Assembly (NCBI RefSeq): GCF_001854185.1
Contig: NZ_CP017603.1
Location: forward strand, 4,216,001-4,280,000
Length of the DNA stretch: 64,000 bases
Source of the DNA: Clostridium formicaceticum
GTDB lineage: Bacteria > Bacillota > Clostridia > Peptostreptococcales > Natronincolaceae
Direction: 5' to 3'
Made by a program: the position numbers and the translations under genes. The notes under the pieces were generated by a model that saw only the letters and a list, made by a program, of their open reading frames with translations, was not told the DNA's origin and did no database searches. Of this stretch, positions 56,276 to 64,000 are shown piece after piece (within the stretch, counting starts at the first letter, position 1; each line of letters starts with the position of its first letter).

Positions 56276-57304
56276 TTACATTTTTGTCACATGATACAGG
56301 GTTTCCTTTTCTATAAAGGTTAAATGAAAGGTAGCATATTTACCGTATTCAGATTCTACTGTTAGTTTATGCCCTAGCATATTACTCAATTTCTTTGAAA
56401 GATATAGCCCATAACCTGTGGCCTTCATACCACTTCTCTCTTCAGAAGAGGTGTACCCCTTACGGAATATCTGCCCTATGTCCTTTTGAAGAATTCCTTG
56501 TCCCGTGTTTTTTATAGATATGGCAACTTCATTTCCCCTCTTTTCGGTTGTAATAGTTATTTTCCCTTCAATTGGTGTATGCTTTACAGCGTTGGATATG
56601 ATCTGAGATAATACATAGCCGCTCCACTTTTCATCTGTTAAAACATCATAATTCTCCCCTACAAAGAAAATATTAATCTTCTTATAGCTAAAGAAGTTGG
56701 AATATCCCTTCAGTGCCTGAGCAATTAACCTTTGGGTATTTATTTTTGCTATTTTATAATCATCATGGAGACTATTTGACTTCATTTCATAGAAAATTCT
56801 TTGTACTGATTCCTCTATTGCAAATAGTTCTTTATCCATCCCTTCGTAAAAGTCACCTGAAATATCATTTTCATGGTTTTCTAATATCAGTCTTGCTGCA
56901 GAAATAGGGACCTTAACATCATGAAGCCATTTTGTAATAAATTCCAATTCCTCTGATGATTTCTTATGTATATCCAACTTGTACTTTTCATATTGGGTGG
57001 CTATATTATATATCAATTCAGCATATTCCTTATCTAGAGGATAGTTGAAATCCTCCATATCCTCCGAAGAAGCGTTTAAACGACAATACTTTTTGAAATT
57101 TTCTACACGATAATTGAATACGCTGTAATCGATCATGATGAAACTTGCAAACATCAGTAGCCATCCTGCTAAAATATAGTTGGCATTTGATGCTGTTATA
57201 TTAAAGCTTGTATCCAATTTATAAATTGCAGCAGAAAAAACAAAGGCAATCGTGATAAAACCATAAGTGATCCATCGCTCTTTTAAATACTTTATAAAGT
57301 TCAT
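56276..57304 (-). CDS. BceS-type intramembrane-sensing histidine kinase
   Basis: A 342-residue kinase. Two N-terminal helices (about 12-32 and 38-58) with almost no extracellular loop, which is the hallmark of kinases that sense via a BceAB transporter. The H-box is FITKWLHDVKVPISAARLILE, followed by N-box SQIISNAVKHTP, and G-boxes AISIKNTGQGI and GTGYGLYLSKKLS-like (ATGYGLYLSKKLS). It overlaps the response regulator gene by 4 bases. Confidence 0.94.
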   Translation of the reverse strand: MNFIKYLKERWITYGFITIAFVFSAAIYKLDTSFNITASNANYILAGWLLMFASFIMIDYSVFNYRVENFKKYCRLNASSEDMEDFNYPLDKEYAELIYNIATQYEKYKLDIHKKSSEELEFITKWLHDVKVPISAARLILENHENDISGDFYEGMDKELFAIEESVQRIFYEMKSNSLHDDYKIAKINTQRLIAQALKGYSNFFSYKKINIFFVGENYDVLTDEKWSGYVLSQIISNAVKHTPIEGKITITTEKRGNEVAISIKNTGQGILQKDIGQIFRKGYTSSEERSGMKATGYGLYLSKKLSNMLGHKLTVESEYGKYATFHLTFIEKETLYHVTKM

Positions 57305-57975
57305 ATTAATCTATACCCTTCTCCTTTAATGGTCTTCACATACCCCTCTAAACCAATGGCTTGTAATTTTCTGCGTAAGCGATTTATATTAACAGTCAAG
57401 GTATTATCATCCACAAAACTCTCATCATCCCACAACGCCTTCATCAAACGTGTGCGACTTACAATCTTATCATGATTTCTAATCAGCATCGTCAATATTT
57501 TCCCCTCATTCCGTGTAAGGGCTGCTGCTTCTTCGCCACAGAATACTTTTAGATGTTCTATATCCAATAGCATCTCCTTATGCTGTAGTATATTCAATGT
57601 TTGGTCGCTATAGGAATAGGCTCTCCGCAGTATAGCCTGTACCTTGGCAATCAGTAGATCCATGGAAAAAGGCTTTTCAATATAGTCATCTCCCCCTTGT
57701 GAAATAGCCCGTATCTTGTCCCCATCTGTATCTCTAGAGGATATAAAAATAATAGGAACATTAGATAGCTGCCTAATTTTCCCGCACCAATAAAACCCAT
57801 CATAATAGGGTAAGTTAATGTCCATGAGTATAAGATGAGGTTCAAAAGAGGTATAATCCCCCAGTATATCATGAAACACCTGAACCCGTGAAGTTTTATA
57901 CCCCCATTTCTCTAGTTTTTCCTCAATAATAGAAGATATCGTAGGATCATCTTCAATAATTAATATTTTATACAT
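57301..57975 (-). CDS. BceR-type response regulator, OmpR family
   Basis: A 224-residue regulator. The receiver domain has acidic ILIIEDDPTI, phospho-acceptor Asp in HLILMDINLPYYDG, then FISSRD and the conserved Lys in DYIEKPF. The C-terminal winged helix (LTRNEGKILTMLIRNHDKIVSRTRLMKALW ... VNINRLRRKLQ) binds DNA. It should activate the bceAB-like genes behind it when the kinase is stimulated. First gene of the four-gene module. Confidence 0.95.
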   Translation of the reverse strand: MYKILIIEDDPTISSIIEEKLEKWGYKTSRVQVFHDILGDYTSFEPHLILMDINLPYYDGFYWCGKIRQLSNVPIIFISSRDTDGDKIRAISQGGDDYIEKPFSMDLLIAKVQAILRRAYSYSDQTLNILQHKEMLLDIEHLKVFCGEEAAALTRNEGKILTMLIRNHDKIVSRTRLMKALWDDESFVDDNTLTVNINRLRRKLQAIGLEGYVKTIKGEGYRLI

Positions 57976-58139
57976 CTGTCTTCACTCCTTTTGAAGGTAC
58001 TCACCACTTGCAGAAGTAAGAGGTTCTTACTTCATCGATAGGTTGGTTATCTTTTAAAGTATTGTATCACAAAAAATCTCATTTTAAAAAACACAAATCC
58101 CAACATTTTACATTCTCGTTGCTATATTTCAAGTTTTTC

Positions 58140-58168
58140 TTGACATAATATTTATGTTGGTGTAATAT
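58140..58168 (+). promoter_or_regulatory. Promoter of the cupin regulator gene
   Basis: TTGACA, 17 bases, TAATAT. It is followed at 58185-58219 by the inverted repeat TTCAATATA...TATATTGAA, a candidate autoregulatory site. Confidence 0.75.
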
Positions 58169-58244
58169 ATTTTATAATACTTTTTTCAATATATTAAACT
58201 TTTTAATTACTATATTGAACATTAGTCAATGGAGGTTTCTTTTA

Positions 58245-58802
58245 ATGATTAATGCAGCTGTAGGAGAAAATATAAGAAGAATTCGGAATTCTAGAAACCT
58301 GACAATTGAAAAATTAGCAGAAGTTACTGGGGTAAGCAAAAGCATGCTAGGCCAAATTGAACGTGGTGATGCTAATCCAACCATTACAACCGTGTGGAAA
58401 ATTGCAAATGGCCTTAAAGTTCCCTTCTCCGTACTTATCGAGTTACCAGAAGTAGAAACGCGTGTCATTGATAAAAGTCAAATAGCACTGATGATAAGCG
58501 ATGATGGGCTTTATGAATGCTCACCATTTTTTCCATTTGACTCAAAGAGAAACTTTGAAATGTATGAAATGACACTTCAACCAACCTGCAAAGCACTGGG
58601 TGAACCACATCCCAAAGGTACGTTGGAGTATATCATCGTTTTTGACGGTGAAATCGTCATTGAGCATGGAAATCAAGTGGACAAAGTAAAGAAGGGACAA
58701 GCCATTAAATTTAATGCCGATACAGTCCACTGCTACTATAATGCAGGCACAGAAATTGCCAGATTTGTCCTACTCATCCATTACTCATATGACGCAATTT
58801 AA
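58245..58802 (+). CDS. XRE-family regulator with cupin domain
   Basis: About 185 residues. N-terminal helix-turn-helix (VGENIRRIRNSRNLTIEKLA, GVSKSMLGQIERGDANPTI) and C-terminal cupin barrel (HPKGTLEYIIVFDGEIVI ... VKKGQAIKFNADTVHCYYN) for small-ligand binding. ATG at 58245 follows GGAGG; the upstream start at 58215 does not. It is followed at once by an HD-domain gene in the same direction, which it may regulate. Ligand unknown. Confidence 0.92.
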   Translation: MINAAVGENIRRIRNSRNLTIEKLAEVTGVSKSMLGQIERGDANPTITTVWKIANGLKVPFSVLIELPEVETRVIDKSQIALMISDDGLYECSPFFPFDSKRNFEMYEMTLQPTCKALGEPHPKGTLEYIIVFDGEIVIEHGNQVDKVKKGQAIKFNADTVHCYYNAGTEIARFVLLIHYSYDAI

Positions 58803-58823
58803 AATTTTAAGGAGGTTTAACTT

Positions 58824-59387
58824 ATGATAACCAGAGAACATGCTTATGAATTACTAACAAAGTACAATAAAAGCAAGTCATTGATTATCCATGGTCTTGC
58901 TGTAGAGGCTGTAATGCGCTATTTTGCTAGAAAAAATAATGAAGATGAGAAATATTGGGGTATTGTTGGTCTTCTACATGATATTGATTACGAGCTCTAT
59001 CCAGATGAACATTGTCACAAAAGCAAAGAAATTCTGGAAAAAGAAGGGGTTGATGATGATATCATTCATGCAGTAATCTCTCATGGATGGAATATCTGTA
59101 TTGATGTAGAGCCTACTCGCAAAATGGAAAAGGTATTATATGCCATCGATGAACTTACAGGATTGATAACGGCGGCAGTTTTAATGCGACCAGATAAAAG
59201 TATATTAGAACTTGAAGTTAAGTCAGTAAAGAAGAAGTTTAAATCAAAAAGTTTTGCCGCTGGTGTAGATCGTGAAGTTATTCTTGCTGGCTGTGAAATG
59301 ATAGCTATGGATTTAGATACAGTCATTCTTTGGACAATTGAAGGCATGAAGGAGGCAGCAACTGAGCTTGAGCTTGCTGGTATATAA
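58824..59387 (+). CDS. HD domain-containing phosphohydrolase-like protein
   Basis: A 187-residue protein. The HD metal-binding pattern is seen as IIHGLAVEAVMR, LLHDIDYELYPDEHCHKS, then HAVISHGW and AIDELTGLITAAVLM. HD proteins hydrolyse phosphate esters or nucleotides; this group is HDIG-like and often of unknown substrate. AGGAGG precedes the start, and it lies 21 bases after the cupin regulator, so the two form one unit. Confidence 0.9.
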   Translation: MITREHAYELLTKYNKSKSLIIHGLAVEAVMRYFARKNNEDEKYWGIVGLLHDIDYELYPDEHCHKSKEILEKEGVDDDIIHAVISHGWNICIDVEPTRKMEKVLYAIDELTGLITAAVLMRPDKSILELEVKSVKKKFKSKSFAAGVDREVILAGCEMIAMDLDTVILWTIEGMKEAATELELAGI

Positions 59388-59830
59388 GATGGCTCTTCAT
59401 TCAGGGAAAGTTTTTACTGTCACTGAATTATCGCCAAAATAAATATCCTCTTCTGCTTTCAGAATGATGCTACTAAATAGAAAGGGACTTTCCTCAAATT
59501 CTATCAGTAGCATCATTTATCCAGACAACAGGTTTTAAAGCTATTATTGTATCAAAGGTCTTCTTTCTAGACGCTTTCATCATAAACACCTCTTTTCTTC
59601 AACATTTTATAATAATAATATATCATATAAGATTTTATTTATAGCTATATGCATAAAAATGTTAATCTATCCAGTAGAATATTTCTACTTTTTCTAAGGT
59701 AAATATCTATCTATTTCCTATTGTTTAGATCTGCAGTGCTTCCTCCTACGAATTTCCTTCCATATATTTTTAAGAACCTATCACTTTTTATACTTCAGTA
59801 GAATAAACTTTAATCAAAGGAGGAAGTACT
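59388..59830. other. Intergenic region with hairpin and a doubtful small ORF
   Basis: About 440 bp. A long hairpin at 59463-59519 (AATGATGCTACT with AGTAGCATCATT) is probably the terminator of the HD gene. The minus strand carries a short ORF described separately. No other structure seen. Confidence 0.5.
59494..59583 (-). CDS. Possible 29-residue small protein
   Basis: ATG at 59583 (or 59580) follows AAAAGAGGTG at good spacing and reads MMKASRKKTFDTIIALKPV, ending in a WIND-type tail. The composition is protein-like, but its end lies in the hairpin and I recognise no family. It may be a genuine short peptide gene or a remnant. Confidence 0.3.
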   Translation of the reverse strand: MMKASRKKTFDTIIALKPVVWINDATDRI

Positions 59831-60154
59831 GTGTCTGTTAAAGATGTTTTATCTAAATTCTTAAAGAAAAAGGAAAGTCAATCGGATTCTATTCAAGTAA
59901 CATTGAATGGCTTATACATTAAAATGCAGCGAATCACTAGTCCAGAAATTCCTCATGAAGTAACCGTAGTAGTTCCAAGGGCAGAAATCCGTGAAAGGTA
60001 TGATGAAAATGGTCATTTATTAGAAAAAGAAGTTATCCTGAGCAGCATTACTGTTGTCCATGCCCCTAGACATCCTCTCGCTGGTCCCCCTTCTCCACCT
60101 CCTGAAATACCAGCTAGATATCAATCCAGCAATTTCAAACGTAAAGAACAATAA
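59831..60154 (+). CDS. Hypothetical protein with proline-rich tail
   Basis: A 107-residue protein that I do not recognise. It starts with GTG after AAAGGAGG. The first ~20 residues are lysine-rich, a beta-rich middle part follows (LYIKMQRITSPEIPHEVTVVVPRAEIRERY), and the end is proline-rich (LAGPPSPPPEIPARYQSS). No signal peptide or membrane segment. It stands alone upstream of the sia-like operon with nearly 350 bases between. Confidence 0.65.
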   Translation: MSVKDVLSKFLKKKESQSDSIQVTLNGLYIKMQRITSPEIPHEVTVVVPRAEIRERYDENGHLLEKEVILSSITVVHAPRHPLAGPPSPPPEIPARYQSSNFKRKEQ

Positions 60155-60499
60155 ATTTATTCAAGCTTATGCAGACTCTAATTTATTATTTCTTGAACAT
60201 CCCCATCCATACTTTCCTCAATAACTTCTATCATAAATTACCCAGTGGTACTCATGACAGCAAAATTTAGGTATCTTCCAAAGTCAAAGGCAAATCACTG
60301 GACTTTTTTTCTTTTTTTCTTATTCTCTCCTTTTCTATATTATCTTTTATACCTTTACAAAGATCTAGCAATTTACCTTCTCACCATGTAGACTTTATTT
60401 AAATTCTCTTATATAATAAAATAAGAATTTGTAATTTTTGGTTATTTTTTGTCGGATAGAAAATTTGATGCCTTGCTTAGAATAAAAGGAGGAAAACTG

Positions 60500-61048
60500 A
60501 TGGAAAGCAACAATATTTATAGGCTCCAAAAGCAGTTGAAGGAGTCTAATATTGAATTAATTTTTTCAGGAACCTTTTCCCAGGGATTGATCGAAGAACT
60601 AGGGGATGCTTTAAGGCTAAGATTATTAGACCAACAGGTAACGAAAGGAAAAGTCAGTGCAGCATTTTTTACCTTTGTTGAGTTAGCTCAAAACATAAGA
60701 AATTATCTTAAGTCAAAAGAAACAGAAGAAGATTATTTCATGGTTTCTGGATCAGGTGTTATCGCAATTACCAAAACCCAGCATGGATACTGCGTCAATT
60801 CTGGAAATATTATTTTTAATAGCGATATAGAAAATTTAAAAGAAAAACTCGATAAAATACTATCTTTGGATATGGAATCCCTAAAACGTCACTATAAAGA
60901 AGTAATGAGAACAGAGATTGACAAAGAGACAGGAGGAGCAGGTCTTGGCCTGGTGCAGATTGCAAGAAAAGCATCTAGGCCTATTGAATATCATTTTGAA
61001 AAAATAAATGAGACTTTATCATTTTATACATTAACAGTCTCTGTGTGA
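60500..61048 (+). CDS. SiaB-family protein kinase
   Basis: About 182 residues with a histidine-kinase-like ATP-binding fold: N-box like FFTFVELAQNIRNYL and a G-box GGAGLGLVQIARKAS. In Pseudomonas SiaB phosphorylates SiaC on threonine, controlling c-di-GMP synthesis by SiaD. ATG at 60500 follows AAAAGGAGG; the reading to 60449 lacks a site. First gene of the operon; a SiaC-like gene begins 10 bases after its stop. Confidence 0.9.
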   Translation: MESNNIYRLQKQLKESNIELIFSGTFSQGLIEELGDALRLRLLDQQVTKGKVSAAFFTFVELAQNIRNYLKSKETEEDYFMVSGSGVIAITKTQHGYCVNSGNIIFNSDIENLKEKLDKILSLDMESLKRHYKEVMRTEIDKETGGAGLGLVQIARKASRPIEYHFEKINETLSFYTLTVSV

Positions 61049-61058
61049 GGTGAATATT

Positions 61059-61448
61059 ATGAATAAATATATTGTTGAAGGTACAAAAAGCACACCCTAC
61101 GTAGCATTAGATTATGATGAAAAAAAATTAGTGTTTGAAGGTCAGTCTTATCCGGAAAATGCCTATAACGTATATGAGCCTATTTATAAATGGTTAGATG
61201 AATATTTTGCTAAAGTTGAAGAAGAAGAAACAATAGCAGAATTTTTCCTATCCTACATCAACACCAGTAGTACTAAGTGTCTAATTGTCTTAATAGAAAA
61301 GCTTAACAAAGCTTATCTTCAAGGTAAAAAAATAATCATCCATTGGATTTATGATGAAGAGAATGGCTTTGATTATGAGATGGGGCAAGATTTAATGGAG
61401 GATGTTGACATACCTTTTCTCTTTATACCAGCAGAAGATACTAACTAA
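61059..61448 (+). CDS. SiaC-family (DUF1987) phosphoprotein
   Basis: About 129 residues. The STAS-like DUF1987 fold begins YIVEGTKSTPYVALDYDEKKL, FEGQSYPENAYNVYEPIYKWL; the phospho-site region LSYINTSSTKCLI has Thr69 where the SiaB target threonine is known. The C-terminus HWIYDEENGFDYEMGQDLMED is typical. It should activate or inhibit the downstream diguanylate cyclase depending on phosphorylation. ATG at 61059 follows GTGAGGTG. Confidence 0.92.
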   Translation: MNKYIVEGTKSTPYVALDYDEKKLVFEGQSYPENAYNVYEPIYKWLDEYFAKVEEEETIAEFFLSYINTSSTKCLIVLIEKLNKAYLQGKKIIIHWIYDEENGFDYEMGQDLMEDVDIPFLFIPAEDTN

Positions 61449-61469
61449 TGCTATGGAGGTCAATCGTTC

Positions 61470-63341
61470 ATGATAAAGAACAGGGAATCAAATACCATAG
61501 GCAAAGGCTATATCTATGTACTCACTGAAAATTTATTTAGAATTGTACTGTTAGCCAGTATTCTGATATCTTTGGCTGTTATCATCACTGGTATTCTCAG
61601 CTATAACAGTACAAAAAATGCCTTAATAGCTAAAACCCAGTCACAAGATCTTATTTTTATTGTTAAGTCTATGTCTGAAAAAATCGAAGGCAGAATCCAG
61701 CGGGCCATGGAAACCTCCTATATTATCGCAAAAGACCCTTATAATCATGAATGGTTAATGAATGCAGAGATGCATATGGACCAAGGAGAGATTATTTTAA
61801 ATAGGTTGAAGGATATTGCTGTTTCTTATGATTATGACAGTACGTTTATTGCTAGTACGCAAACCCATCATTATTATTTTGCAGATAGTACGCATTCAAA
61901 CATCCATAACACCCATTTGATGATACTGTCAAAAGAAAATCCAGCTGATATTTGGTTTTATGACACCCTCACTTCAAAAAAGCCAATATCACTGAATGTA
62001 GATTTTAATAGAGGGTTAAATGATACTTTTTTATTTGTAAATGCCTTGGTTGGAAATACTGATGCTCCTTTAGGTATCGCAGGTGTGGGATTAAGTCTTC
62101 GTGAAATATCTTCAGAATTTCAACAATTCAAAGTTGGAGAAAAGAGTAATCTATGGCTAATCGATGAAAATAATATTATCAAGCTATCAGATGATCTTGA
62201 TAATAGAGGAAAAAATGTTAGAGAATTTCTTCCTCATGAAGTCATCAATCAAATGCAAAATCAAATCCTGAACAATGAAGATGATTATTTTGTATCTGAA
62301 TACAAAAACATTGACGGCGAAATGATTGATTATGCTTTTTACACCCTTCATTCAAGTGACTGGATATTGTACTATCAATTACCGAGGTCTGAAAGCATTT
62401 CTTTAATTGCTTCACTTAGAACAAGTACAACTTTAACAATTATATTGGTACTACTGTTTTTTGTGACGGTGTTTTATATAATAACTAAGAAAATAGCCAA
62501 TCCTTATAGACAAGCAATATTACTAAACAAAGAATTAGAAAAAAAAGTAACTGAAAGAACTCAGGAGCTAAAAGAAACCAACGTAAAAGTAATGGATAGC
62601 ATTGATTATGCTAAGAGAATGCAAGAATCTATTCTTCCCTCCAAGAAGGATTTACAAAGAATTTTTAAAGAGTACTTTGTCATTTGGCGTCCTCGAGATG
62701 TGGTGGGCGGTGATTTCTATTGGCTACAGGAAGTTGAAGATACCATTGTATTGGCGGTAGGTGATTGCACTGGTCATGGCGTACCAGGCGCACTCATGAC
62801 CATGACAGTAAATGCTATCCTTTACAATATTATCGATACCCAAAATAAAGATAATCCGGAAATTATCCTTAAAGAGCTGCATCAACGCTTAAAACAAGCT
62901 TTACATAAGGATAGTAATACCCAGGCTACGGATGATGGCTTGGATATTGCTATATGCTGCATAAAAAACAAATCCCAATTGATTTATGCAGGAGCAAAAA
63001 TAGATTTATATATAAAAAACCCGCAAGAATTACGGATATTCAAAGGATCTAAAAAAAGTGTCGGGTATCATGTCACAAACCTAGATGCAAATTTGTCCAA
63101 TGTTGTACTGCCCATAAAAGAAGGAGATGTCTTTATACTTACTTCAGATGGCTTCCTGCACCAGAACGGTGGCCCTAAGAATTATCCTTTTGGAACCAAA
63201 CGTTTCCACCAACTTATAGAAAAATGTGATGTCTCCTCTATGCCATCGATGAAAGCTATCTTTGAAAAGACCTTGGAAGAATATATGAAGGATGAATCGC
63301 AACGTGATGATATTTCTTTGATAGCATTTAAAATGCAATAG
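61470..63341 (+). CDS. SiaA-like membrane sensor with PP2C/SpoIIE phosphatase domain
   Basis: A 623-residue protein: helix at ~27-48, an extracellular Cache-type sensor (~55-310), second helix at ~320-340, a linker coiled coil (LLNKELEKKVTERTQELKETN) and the SpoIIE/PP2C phosphatase (RPRDVVGGDFYW, AVGDCTGHGVPGALMTM, and ending SQRDDISLIAFKM) with its metal-binding aspartates. In the Sia system this phosphatase removes phosphate from SiaC in response to an outside signal. It lies between siaC-like and the diguanylate cyclase gene. Confidence 0.92.
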   Translation: MIKNRESNTIGKGYIYVLTENLFRIVLLASILISLAVIITGILSYNSTKNALIAKTQSQDLIFIVKSMSEKIEGRIQRAMETSYIIAKDPYNHEWLMNAEMHMDQGEIILNRLKDIAVSYDYDSTFIASTQTHHYYFADSTHSNIHNTHLMILSKENPADIWFYDTLTSKKPISLNVDFNRGLNDTFLFVNALVGNTDAPLGIAGVGLSLREISSEFQQFKVGEKSNLWLIDENNIIKLSDDLDNRGKNVREFLPHEVINQMQNQILNNEDDYFVSEYKNIDGEMIDYAFYTLHSSDWILYYQLPRSESISLIASLRTSTTLTIILVLLFFVTVFYIITKKIANPYRQAILLNKELEKKVTERTQELKETNVKVMDSIDYAKRMQESILPSKKDLQRIFKEYFVIWRPRDVVGGDFYWLQEVEDTIVLAVGDCTGHGVPGALMTMTVNAILYNIIDTQNKDNPEIILKELHQRLKQALHKDSNTQATDDGLDIAICCIKNKSQLIYAGAKIDLYIKNPQELRIFKGSKKSVGYHVTNLDANLSNVVLPIKEGDVFILTSDGFLHQNGGPKNYPFGTKRFHQLIEKCDVSSMPSMKAIFEKTLEEYMKDESQRDDISLIAFKMQ

Positions 63342-63371
63342 GAACATAGATATTGGGAAGAAGGTAATCGC

Positions 63372-64000
63372 ATGAAAGATAAAAAGCATAGTATATTTAA
63401 ATCAGAAGAACTTATTTTAAAAAAGGCAGAGGAAGTGATTCATAGCAATATTTATAATCAAAATCCACTATTTGAACAGTACTGCTTTCTTGTTGGGCAA
63501 TTTGCTAAACTACTAAAAGAAGTTGAAAAAATTGTAAAGATTAGTGACGGACAGCAGGAGTATTTGCATCGCATTCAAGACGACCTACAACAGGAAATCG
63601 AAAATCGTGTCAAAGCTGAGGAAAAACTTCGATATTTAGCTGCTATAGATACCCTCACTGGTGCATACAATCGAGGGATGGGGCTATCTATGCTTGACAA
63701 TTTAATAAAAATAACAAAAAGAAGTGGAGAAGTCTTTTCCATCTGTTATCTTGACATTAATGATTTAAAATTTGTAAATGATAACTATGGACACACAGAG
63801 GGGGATGATCTCTTAGTTTTACTATGCAATTCTATTAAAGAAGAAATACGGGAATATGATATACTTTGCAGACTGGGTGGAGATGAATTTCTCATTATTT
63901 TCCCCAAATGTACTTCTAAAAATGTTGAAGCCATCATTGATAGAATCCAAAAAAAAATTAATATACAAAACGAAAAGAATCAAAACCCCTATAGTCTATC
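63372..64000 (+). CDS. SiaD-like diguanylate cyclase (GGDEF), C-terminus outside window
   Basis: At least 209 residues from ATG at 63372. The first ~95 residues are helical with a coiled coil (QQEIENRVKAEEKLRYL), followed by the GGDEF domain AIDTLTGAYNRGMG, YLDINDLKFVNDNYGHTEGDDLL and the active-site motif LGGDEFLIIFP. The frame runs off the window edge. It makes c-di-GMP and, by position, should be the output enzyme switched by the SiaC-like protein. AAGAAGG precedes the start. Confidence 0.93.
   Translation, partial: MKDKKHSIFKSEELILKKAEEVIHSNIYNQNPLFEQYCFLVGQFAKLLKEVEKIVKISDGQQEYLHRIQDDLQQEIENRVKAEEKLRYLAAIDTLTGAYNRGMGLSMLDNLIKITKRSGEVFSICYLDINDLKFVNDNYGHTEGDDLLVLLCNSIKEEIREYDILCRLGGDEFLIIFPKCTSKNVEAIIDRIQKKINIQNEKNQNPYSL

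Overview
The window reads as a low-GC, endospore-forming anaerobic Firmicute of the Clostridia that lives partly by Stickland amino-acid fermentation. The evidence is a complete selenocysteine-containing glycine reductase operon, three spore-germination receptor genes, several CotF-type spore-coat genes, a membrane pyrophosphatase and a T-box. The gene content and selenoprotein layout resemble Alkaliphilus and its relatives; that placement is inference.

Left end (1-5.4 kb) is an accessory island lying directly downstream of the tmRNA gene. It holds a cation-efflux gene whose start codon appears to have decayed to AUA, a REP-associated Y1 transposase element with a 250-bp tail duplication, and a complete, compact retron. 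The retron order on the minus strand is phosphoribosyltransferase-like protein, winged-helix protein, structured msr-msd RNA, reverse transcriptase. It is the best candidate for an anti-phage system here.

Core block (5.4-31 kb, mostly minus strand): ssrA-smpB, a TrkA-C-domain membrane protein, rnr, a DUF1294 protein, hppA, secG, the cggR-gap-pgk-tpiA-gpmI-eno glycolytic operon with a clear promoter and CggR-type operator, rpoN, and the grdX-trxB-trxA-grdE-grdA-grdB-grdC-grdD operon. The grd operon sits behind a tandem glycine riboswitch with a terminator, so glycine should switch on its own reduction; TrxB and TrxA supply electrons. grdA and grdB each have an in-frame UGA read as selenocysteine. 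degV and trmL follow.

Transport and envelope block (31-36.5 kb): a TAXI-type TRAP transporter (binding lipoprotein plus fused permease) sits behind a T-box leader whose specifier reads best as UUC (Phe), pointing to import of phenylalanine or a related aromatic compound. A DUF421 membrane protein follows.

Right half (36.5-64 kb, mostly plus strand): three copies of a two-gene small-protein/CotF-like module, lying near a zinc alcohol dehydrogenase, an iron alcohol dehydrogenase and a GMC oxidoreductase with its small partner; two DUF2382 stress-type proteins; a soluble MCP-type sensor; a gerA-type germinant receptor operon; a YtrA-type GntR/ABC operon whose promoter and ribosome-binding site lie inside a perfect 47-bp palindrome; a BceRS-BceAB-like peptide-detoxification module; a cupin regulator with an HD-domain protein; and a SiaB-SiaC-SiaA-SiaD-like phosphorylation/c-di-GMP operon that runs off the end of the window. 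Small dispersed palindromic repeats are scattered between genes.
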